Assembly: GCA_964402115.1 (NCBI GenBank)
Contig: CAYOBW010000296.1
Coordinates: 1-9,128 of the forward strand
Length of the DNA: 9,128 bases
Source: CAYOBW01 sp964402115
GTDB lineage: Bacteria > Verrucomicrobiota > Kiritimatiellia > UBA8416 > CAYOBW01
Reading direction: 5' to 3'
Within the stretch, counting starts at the first letter, position 1, and the number at the start of each line of letters is the position of its first letter. The position numbers and the translations under genes were made by a program. Of this stretch, positions 1-5,308 are shown in pieces. The notes under the pieces are model-generated. The model was not told the origin of the DNA and made no database searches. It worked only from the letters and a program-made list of their open reading frames with translations.

Positions 1-154
1 CCCGCGCGCCGGTGGCACCCAGGGTCCAACGTTGTTCAGTGTCCGGCTTACCACCACGGGTGAGATCCGGCGGCAGGTCGGCCGCCATGCACGGCAGGGC
101 CAGCAGTAAGGCCACGGCCATCCGTGTGAACGTCTTTTGTGTTTTACTTTTCAT
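1..154 (-). CDS. N-terminus of a secreted DUF6288-type protein (partial)
   Basis: The gene starts at the ATG at 154-152 and runs off the window edge, so only 51 codons are visible. They encode a classical signal peptide: a basic start (MKSKTQKTFTR), a hydrophobic stretch (MAVALLLALP) and a probable cleavage site near CMAA/D. The mature start reads DLPPDLTRGGKPD followed by WTLGATGAR. From memory, that opening (a short DLT-GG motif, then WTLG-TGARG) is characteristic of DUF6288 proteins, large secreted proteins of unknown function common in PVC bacteria and usually with a PDZ-like domain next. Its ATG overlaps the TGA of the upstream remnant as ATGA, with no convincing Shine-Dalgarno of its own, so translation was probably coupled to the upstream gene. 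That gene has lost its 5' part, so the present promoter is unknown. Signal peptide: seen. Family: recalled, moderately sure. Confidence 0.72.
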   Translation of the reverse strand, partial: MKSKTQKTFTRMAVALLLALPCMAADLPPDLTRGGKPDTEQRWTLGATGAR

Positions 155-520
155 AGGTCTAATCGCTGGGCCGACTCTTTCTTTGGTTTCAGAACAACAT
201 TTATCAGATTGAGCGGCCGCCAGGTCGCGGCACTGGCCGGCTTTAAGCTCAGCGTAAACACGCCGGACTCCTTGAAAGTCAGTTGCCCTCTGCTGACCGT
301 CTTGTAATCGTCCCAGTTTTCGGTCTTCTGGAACTTGCCGGTGAACGTAGCGTCATGTGCGGTGACGGTCACTTCGCTTTCTCCCGCCATTGCGCTGGAA
401 TCGAGCATGACATAATATGTTCCCGGACGCACGATTTTCACCTTCCAACTTGACCATTCCGCAGAATCCATCCATCCGGCGATGTGGTTGCCCGAGATTG
501 ACAATCTTTCCCCGTGCATC
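151..520 (-). pseudogene. 3' remnant of a secreted enzyme: C-terminal beta-sandwich accessory domain
   Basis: About 120 residues remain, from near GERLSISGN to the terminal KKESAQRLDL, ending at TGA (153-151). The stretch SSWKVKIVRPGTYYV, then SEVTVTA, WDDYKTVSRGQLTF and a final LNLINVVLKP matches the pattern of the carbohydrate-binding-like beta-sandwich found at the C-terminus of PVC fucosidases, sulfatases and similar secreted hydrolases (recalled). No catalytic domain is present. Upstream of about 520 the open frame continues, but only as antisense to the metallopeptidase remnant, so the original gene is broken there. A minimal product could start at the ATG at 519-517 (122 residues), without a signal peptide. 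The TGA overlaps the start of the DUF6288-type gene, showing they once formed an operon. The identity of the lost enzyme cannot be told from the remnant. Confidence 0.7.
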
Positions 521-530
521 TCTGCGGACG
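517..530. other. Head-to-head fusion point of two gene remnants
   Basis: Recognisable minus-strand coding (GERLSISG) ends at about 516, and recognisable plus-strand coding (VALKEAAFIVNMMLANRP) starts at about 530. Both genes lose their 5' halves here, and no intergenic or promoter sequence lies between them. A single deletion spanning the 5' parts of two divergently transcribed genes and their shared promoter region would produce this arrangement. Confidence 0.6.
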
Positions 531-1293
531 TAGCGCTCAAGGAGGCCGCCTTCATCGTGAATATGATGCTCGCGAATCGCCCGGAGGTGCGCGCGGCGAT
601 GATTAAGAGCGGGGCGCGACTCTGCATCATGGGCCACAATGAATACACCACCGATTTGCCGGAGTTCGCCCGCCTGGCGGAGGGGAAGGCTCCGGGTTGC
701 GACCAGGTTTCGGCGAAGGACTTCTGGGACGCGCGGGCTCGCGGCATGGGCGGCAGCGAGACCGACCCGTACTGCTCGACCGGCGAGGAGAACCTGCTCG
801 GTTACCCCGGCGACCCCTACAGCAAGGAGTGCATCCTCATCCATGAGTTTGCCCACAACATGCACCTCCGCGGCATGGTGAACGCGGACCCGGCCTTCGA
901 CGGGCGTCTCAAGGCCGCCTACGAGGCGGCGATGAAGGTCGGGCTGTGGAAAGGCAAATACGCGGCGTTGAACCATCACGAGTACTTCGCCGTCGGCGTG
1001 GCGGCCTGGTACGGCACAACCGCTTCAACGATTTCGACCACAATCACGTCCATACGCGGGCGCAGCTTATCACATACGATCCCGCGCTCGCCGCGCTGTG
1101 CCGCGAAGTGTTTGGCGACGACGCGCCAGCCTACACCAAGCCCGCCACACGCCTGACGGGCCACCTGGCCGGCTATGACCCGGCGACGGCGCCCACGTTC
1201 CAGTGGCCGGAGCCGGTGAAGCAGGCCGAGGCGGTAATCCACGCGCAGGCGGTGCAACGCGAGAAGGCGGCCAACGTTATCGGGCCGCAATAG
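525..1293 (+). pseudogene. Secreted HExxH zinc metallopeptidase-like gene, 5'-truncated and frameshifted
   Basis: The reading frame from about 525 gives ALKEAAFIVNMMLANRPEV, NEYTTDLPEF, EENLLGYPGDPYSKECI and then HEFAHNMHLRG. The HEFAH zinc-binding motif is encoded at 842-856, and a candidate third ligand Glu is at 980-982 in NHHEYF. Coding then jumps frame at 1013-1014: after AAWY the continuation HNRFNDFDHNHVHTRAQL lies one frame over and runs to the TAG at 1291-1293 (ending EKAANVIGPQ). Restoring one base after 1013-1014 gives a continuous protein. From memory, this is an uncharacterised gluzincin-type family in PVC bacteria, normally with a signal peptide and 60 or more residues before the present start, which are missing here. 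Where I recall an EYFAE motif, this copy reads EYFAV, a further possible sign of decay. No plausible start codon or ribosome-binding site exists at the truncated end. Confidence 0.8.
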
Positions 1294-1344
1294 ACCAGTG
1301 CGACCGGAGGCTGTTCGCGAACGTCGGATGCACATGAACGAACG

Positions 1345-1976
1345 ATGAAACGCGCGACGAGCGGGCGAAAAGGCGCGTTCGTCCGCATCGTGAAACGCAG
1401 CGCGCTGCTCTTCGTCCTAGGCATTTTCTATTACGGCGGAGTGACGCGTGTGTGGCCGGACGTGCAACTCGCCGGCGTGCTGCCGCGCATCGCGCTGTGT
1501 TACTTCGTCGCGGCGAACCTGCATGTCCTGCTGCCGCGCAACGGCATCGTCGTCGCAACGGCGTTCTGCCTCGCGCTATACTGGGCGCTGATCATGTTCG
1601 TGCCGTTTCCCGACGTGCACCTGGAGCACGGCAAGGTGGGCAAGAACGAGACGCAGGCGCAGGCCAAGCCGCCGGCGGCTACAGTGCGGTCCTGCTGGGT
1701 GTCTTCTACCTGGTGGTGGACGTGTGGCAGGTCCGCGCATGGTGCCTGCCGTTCGTGTGGATGGGAACGAACGCCATCGCGATCTACCTCGCCGACAACC
1801 TTCTCGGCGGATTCCAGGGCATCGCCATGCGTTTGGTCGGCGGCAACGTGCGGCAGTTTGTGGAGGCACACACCGCGAAAGGTTGCGGCGACTTGCTGGC
1901 CGCGGTGGTTGGCCTGCTGCTGGCCTTCGGGTTGGTGCGTTCACTCCATCCGCGGAAGATCTTCCTGCGCGTCTAA
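1345..1976 (+). pseudogene. COG4299/DUF5009-type membrane acyltransferase (HGSNAT-like) remnant
   Basis: Frame 1 from about 1354 encodes VRIVKRSALLFVLGIFYYGG, then LPRIALCYFVAANLHVLL and a further helix (FCLALYWALIMFVPFPDV). Near 1650-1670 recognisable coding moves to another frame: AGGYSAVLLGVFYLVVDVW, FVWMGTNAIAIYLADNLLG, ending LHPRKIFLRV and TAA at 1974-1976. These are hallmark segments of the heparan-alpha-glucosaminide N-acetyltransferase-like membrane proteins (COG4299), typically about 360-400 residues with some ten helices. Here the N-terminal helices are missing, and so is a central block of roughly 100 residues between VPFPDV and GGYSA. The frame change is therefore a deletion scar rather than a simple indel. 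Relatives acetylate sugars across the membrane; this copy should be inactive. It lies 51 bases downstream of the metallopeptidase remnant on the same strand and probably was part of the same unit. Confidence 0.8.
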
Positions 1977-2093
1977 TGGCTGGGTACTGTGTTGAACGAG
2001 CCGCCGTTCTGGAAAGGAAACAGTCAGATGCAGATTAGGCCCGAGTTACGGGGTTTCTGGTTTCGATTCATCTGGCGGGGCGCCTATGGTGTG

Positions 2094-2117
2094 AAGCCGC
2101 TTCACGAAGAGCGGCTT
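2094..2117 (+). other. 8-bp perfect hairpin before the esterase/GH99 gene
   Basis: AAGCCGCT (2094-2101) and AGCGGCTT (2110-2117) form a perfect stem with an 8-base loop, ending 15 bases before the ATG at 2133. There is no following T-tract, so it is not a standard intrinsic terminator. It would place secondary structure at the translation start if transcribed from the upstream genes. The rest of 1977-2132 shows nothing recognisable. Confidence 0.4.
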
Positions 2118-2132
2118 GCGAAATCGCCGCGC

Positions 2133-3629
2133 ATGAGACGCCCCGTGACTGAGCAACGCCTCACATTCACGTTCTGTTCCACGGCACTGGCCCTCCTCGC
2201 CTACTGCACCGCGAGTGCATGCGCGGACGGAAGTCCCGACCTGCTGACGGTTCCGGCTGACTTGCAGAATCCCATCATCACTGACGCAAGCCCATCGCCG
2301 GGGAAGATGGTGCTGCAGGCGCTGCCGGCGTATGCGGGAACGGAAGTCGCGCATGCGCTCTATCTGCCAACGGACTGGATGCCGGAGCAGCGCTTCCCGG
2401 TCATTATCGAATACCAGGGCAACACGCGGCGCGTGCGGGATGGCGGCGGTTTGGGCTACGGCCTGAGCGGGGGGAAGGGGTTCATCTGGGCCGTGTTGCC
2501 ATATGTCGGACGCGATCGCAAAGCCGACACGAACTGGTGGTGGGGCGATGTCGCGGCCACTATTGCGTACGCGAAGGAGGCCGTGCCTGCGATTTGCCGG
2601 CAGTGGGGCGGCGATTCTTCACGAGTCATACTCGTCGGCCATTCCCGCGGCGCGGTCGCCTGCAACTACATCGGGCTGCACGACGAAGAGATCGCGAGGC
2701 TCTGGCGGGCGATGCTGCCGCTCAGTCACTACGACGACGAACACACGGCATGGGGCATGACGCCGCAGGAGCAGGCCGGTGCGCCGGAGCGTCTGCGCCG
2801 GCTGGGCAACATCCCGCAATTCGTCTGTGGCGAGTACACATCCAGGTTGCCCCGCGGCAGCGCTGCGAACCTGCTCGCGGCGGTCGCCGAGAAGCATCTC
2901 GGGACGTTCGCGGAGGCAAAGCAGGCGCTCGGCCTGGTTCCGTTGACTGACGCGGAAGGAACCAGACCGTTCCTCGCGACGAATCACCCGCAGGCGCGCA
3001 TGACCATCCTGGACTTGCCCTACGTCAATCACACCGCGGAAGTCGTGCTGCGCGACGTGCCCGAGCGGCGGCGGATGCGCGAGTGGTTGCAAAGCGTTTC
3101 GCGCGCCGATGCCACGGCAAAGCCGATGCTCTTTGCCGCCTACTACTGCTGGTATCGCGCCGCCACCAACGCGCACGATCCGTGGCGGCACTGGACCTAT
3201 CCCGCATCGGCGACCAATGCCGCTGCGCAGCAGGATCGCCGTGACGGTGAACCCCCGCTCGCGACCGCTGCTCGACCGCTCGCGGGGTTCTATGACAGTG
3301 CCGATCCGCATGTCGCCGAGTGGCACGTGCGGCTTGCGCAAGCAGCGGGGCTGGATGCGTTCCTCGTCGACTGGTGGGACACCGTCCGCGGGCTGGACAA
3401 GAACGTGGATCGCGGCATTGTCGCCGCCGCTGCCGAACACGGCAAAGCGATAGCGCCTCGCAGGGCGGTAATCGTTGGACAAGTTGTCACGCTTCAGCCT
3501 CGGAGCGCCCGTTCCGCGCCCGCGGGGGTCCCCTCGTCCGTGGGCGCATATCAACTCCGTAGGGTCTGTAGCCTCGTCGACAGCGGGAGCGGTCGATTTG
3601 ACACGCCAAGTTGTTCACGACGAAGTTGA
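2133..3629 (+). pseudogene. Secreted alpha/beta-hydrolase fused to a GH99-like domain, 3'-truncated
   Basis: From the ATG at 2133 a signal peptide is seen (basic start, then FCSTALALLAYCTASACA, cleavage near residue 31). Residues 40-320 form an alpha/beta-hydrolase like those of secreted esterases: nucleophile elbow GHSRG with Ser171, and a late His300 in VNHTAEVVLRD as likely catalytic His. Residues 331-440 (FAAYYCWYRA, GFYDSADPHVAEWHVRLAQA, AGLDAFLVDWWD) match the start of GH99-like/WbsX-type (beta/alpha)8 hydrolases, whose known members include endo-alpha-mannosidases. Recognisable homology stops at AAAEHGKAIA (about 3452), only a third of the way into that barrel. The open frame then runs through unrelated sequence to a TGA at 3627-3629 inside the repeat arm. 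An in-frame ATG at 2028 has a better Shine-Dalgarno (AAGGA at 2014-2018), but it would bury the signal peptide 35 residues in. The esterase half could still be functional. Confidence 0.7.
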
Positions 3630-3669
3630 CGACGTAGTCGGATTCGGTATAGTTCTCGACAAGGTTCAC
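3541..3669 (-). repeat. VVN-type repeat, left (minus-strand) arm
   Basis: The minus-strand copy encodes NLVENYTESDYVVNFVVN (core 3613-3669) and, 48 bases further on, PYGVDMRP (with ccctacggag at 3564-3555). Over the 57-base core it matches the right arm at about 47 of 57 positions in inverted orientation (manual count). The second block matches at about 20 of 23. A degenerate 13-codon period is visible (NLVEN, then NFVVN 39 bases later). The truncated hydrolase frame ends inside this arm. Confidence 0.65.
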
Positions 3670-3713
3670 GCAGCAGAAGGCCGTATACGGTGTGTTGACA
3701 GCGAGGAAAGGGT

Positions 3714-3878
3714 ATGCCTGATAAGCCCGAGGGGCCAACTTACCCCGAGAACTTCGTCGTGAACCACACCGCATCCAACTACGCCGTCAACTTTGTCGTG
3801 AACCCGCTGGGACGGTTGCGATCTATCGATGGGGTCCTCGCCGACACCACCGACAGAGGCCATCCGGACGGCCGATGA
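3714..3878 (+). CDS. 54-residue hypothetical protein of the VVN repeat
   Basis: ATG at 3714 to TGA at 3876-3878, preceded by GAGGA (3703-3707) with a 6-base spacing, a good Shine-Dalgarno. The product begins MPDKPEGPTYPE, has NFVVN at residues 13-17 and again at 26-30 (a 39-base period), separated by HTASNYAV, and ends polar (DTTDRGHPDGR). No signal peptide, membrane helix or known motif is visible. A related peptide is encoded in the opposite direction in the left repeat arm. Of the 19 core codons, 10 differ at one or more bases between the two copies but do so mostly non-synonymously (7 residue changes against few silent ones), which does not look like strong protein-level constraint. The repeat could therefore be a nucleic-acid element that happens to be open. 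No function is assigned. Confidence 0.4.
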   Translation: MPDKPEGPTYPENFVVNHTASNYAVNFVVNPLGRLRSIDGVLADTTDRGHPDGR

Positions 3879-3925
3879 TTCCGCTCCTCGTCCCTCAAAC
3901 GAACCCCTACGGAGGTGGAATGCGC
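3747..3925 (+). repeat. VVN-type repeat, right (plus-strand) arm
   Basis: The plus-strand copy encodes ENFVVNHTASNYAVNFVVN (core 3747-3803), then PYGGGMRP around 3905-3928, in a different frame from the 54-residue ORF. The right arm has about 50 extra bases between its two conserved blocks compared with the left arm. The second block includes GGAGG (3911-3915) just before ATGCGCCC (3920-3927); the left arm keeps GGAG and ATGCGCCC at about the same spacing. Between 3926 and 4033 nothing further is recognised. Confidence 0.62.
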
Positions 3926-4033
3926 CCCTCGTCCGTCGCACGGGCGCGTTGTTGTGGCGTTCGCGGAGGGTGTGTGATAGCGTCATTTCAGGCGGACTTG
4001 GCGCCCGCGGACGGAACATCACGATCAACCATC

Positions 4034-4040
4034 GGGAGGG
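4034..4040 (+). promoter_or_regulatory. Ribosome-binding site of the SGNH hydrolase gene
   Basis: GGGAGGG lies 4 bases before the ATG at 4045. The frame is open back to 3829, but this site and the signal peptide directly after it fix the start at 4045 rather than further upstream. Confidence 0.7.
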
Positions 4041-4044
4041 GCTC

Positions 4045-5301
4045 ATGCGCAGGATGCTGGGAATCATGCTGGCGGCGATCTTACTGGCCGGGTTCGGGAG
4101 CAGGGCGGAGAACCTGTTGCGCGAGGGCGACTTCGTGGCGGTTTGCGGCGACTCGATCACCGAGCAGAAGCAGTACTCCGTGTTCATCGAGGACTACCTC
4201 CTCATGTGCCGGCCGGCGGCGGGCCTGCGCGCGGTCCAGTTCGGCTGGGGCGGCGAGCAGGCCGGCGGCTTTGCCGGCCGCATGGCCAACGACGTGCTCC
4301 CGTTCGGCTTCAGCGTGGCCACGACCTGCTACGGCATGAACGACGGCGGCTACTCGCCGATGACCGAGGACAAGGGCAAGGCCTATCGCCGCAACCAGCA
4401 GCAGGTCGTGCAGAGCTTCAAGAAGGCCGGCGTGAGGCTCATCCTCGTCGGTTCGCCCGGCGTCGTGGACAGCGACACCTACCGGCGCGACCCGCCGCAG
4501 GCCACCATGTACAACCAGACGCTGGCCGCCTTGCGCGACATCGCGCGCGCCGTCGCCGCCGAGGAGGGCGTCGTCTTCGCGAACGTCTACGACCCCATGC
4601 TGGAGGTCATGACCAAGGCGAAGGCGCAGTACGGCCAGGCCTACCACGTCGGGGGCGGCGACGGCGTGCACCCCGCCGCGAACGGGCACCTTGTCATGGC
4701 CTACGCCTTCCTGAAGGCGCTCGGCTGCGACGGCAACATCGGCACGGTCACCGTCGACCTCGCGAAGGGCTCCGCCGAGGCCAGCGACGGGCACAAGGTG
4801 TTGGCCTGCCAGAACGGCGCCGTCGAACTCGAGAGCACGCGCTACCCGTTCTGCTTCCAAGGCCAGCCCAACTCGCCGGACGCCACGCGCAGCGTGCTCC
4901 CCTTCCTGCCCTTCAACGAGGAGCTGAACCGCTTCCGGCTGGTCGTCACGGGGGCGACCCCCGCGCAGCTCAAGGTGACGTGGGGGGCGGAGTCCAAGGT
5001 CTTCGCCGCCGCCGACCTGGCCAAGGGGATCAACCTCGCCGCGGAATTCCTGGACAATCCGTTCGCCGAGCCGTTCCGCAAGGTGGAGCAGAAGATCCGC
5101 GAGAAGCAGCAGCAGGAGACGCCGGCGTTGAAGCAGTGCCTGCATGACCTGCCGAACTACGCCCGCATGCTGCCCGATGAACAGGAGACGGTGCAGAAGC
5201 TCGCGACCAAGCTGGTCGACAAGGTGAAGGCGTCCGCCGCCGCCGTGCCGGCCGCCGTGACGCCCGTGCGGCATACGGTGACGATCGCCCCGGCGGAGTG
5301 A
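4045..5301 (+). CDS. Secreted SGNH/GDSL hydrolase (probable carbohydrate esterase)
   Basis: The protein has 418 residues and an N-terminal signal peptide (MRRMLGIMLAAILLAGFGSRA, cleavage near residue 21). All SGNH blocks are visible: block I GDSITE with Ser36; a block II glycine in FGWGGE (67-70); block III GMND with Asn99; block V DGVHP with catalytic Asp206 and His209. It should therefore be an active serine esterase or lipase-like enzyme outside the cytoplasm. In PVC bacteria such proteins commonly deacetylate plant or algal polysaccharides, but the substrate cannot be read from sequence. After the roughly 230-residue catalytic domain comes a region of about 185 residues with a helical, Lys/Glu/Gln-rich segment (FRKVEQKIREKQQQETPAL) and no recognised domain. 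The gene has an SD GGAGGG, lies downstream of the repeat region, and converges with the next gene across a 7-base gap. Confidence 0.88.
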   Translation: MRRMLGIMLAAILLAGFGSRAENLLREGDFVAVCGDSITEQKQYSVFIEDYLLMCRPAAGLRAVQFGWGGEQAGGFAGRMANDVLPFGFSVATTCYGMNDGGYSPMTEDKGKAYRRNQQQVVQSFKKAGVRLILVGSPGVVDSDTYRRDPPQATMYNQTLAALRDIARAVAAEEGVVFANVYDPMLEVMTKAKAQYGQAYHVGGGDGVHPAANGHLVMAYAFLKALGCDGNIGTVTVDLAKGSAEASDGHKVLACQNGAVELESTRYPFCFQGQPNSPDATRSVLPFLPFNEELNRFRLVVTGATPAQLKVTWGAESKVFAAADLAKGINLAAEFLDNPFAEPFRKVEQKIREKQQQETPALKQCLHDLPNYARMLPDEQETVQKLATKLVDKVKASAAAVPAAVTPVRHTVTIAPAE

Positions 5302-5308
5302 CGCCCCC

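Noticed and set aside
2619..3554. 311-residue minus-strand open frame across the esterase/GH99 gene
   Set aside because: Arg/Gly-rich shadow of the plus-strand coding sequence with no recognisable motif.
3541..3925. CRISPR array or integron attC site
   Set aside because: The repeats are inverted, degenerate and without equal-length spacers; no cas or integrase gene is present.
3528..3940. Direct repeat cccctcgtccgt at both ends of the inverted repeat, as a possible target-site duplication
   Set aside because: It lies inside the conserved blocks rather than at their borders and appears flipped relative to the arms, so it does not behave as a target duplication.
3975..4020. Possible sigma70 promoter before the SGNH gene (TTGTGG, 17 bases, TGATAG near 3953-3981)
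   Set aside because: Spacing is good, but both hexamers match the consensus poorly; chance in GC-rich sequence is likely.
3829..4044. N-terminal extension of the SGNH protein to 3829
   Set aside because: The sequence looks non-coding, and a signal peptide plus GGGAGGG at 4034-4040 places the start at 4045.
3920..4339. ORF starting at ATG 3920 after GGAGG, reading into the SGNH gene out of frame
   Set aside because: Beyond the repeat block the product is a Cys/Arg/Ser-rich off-frame reading of SGNH. The SD-ATG pair is kept only as part of the repeat description.
4081..5274. 397-residue minus-strand open frame across the SGNH gene
   Set aside because: Antisense shadow of a GC-rich gene: low-complexity Arg/His/Leu/Val composition and no family motif, while the plus strand has every SGNH block.
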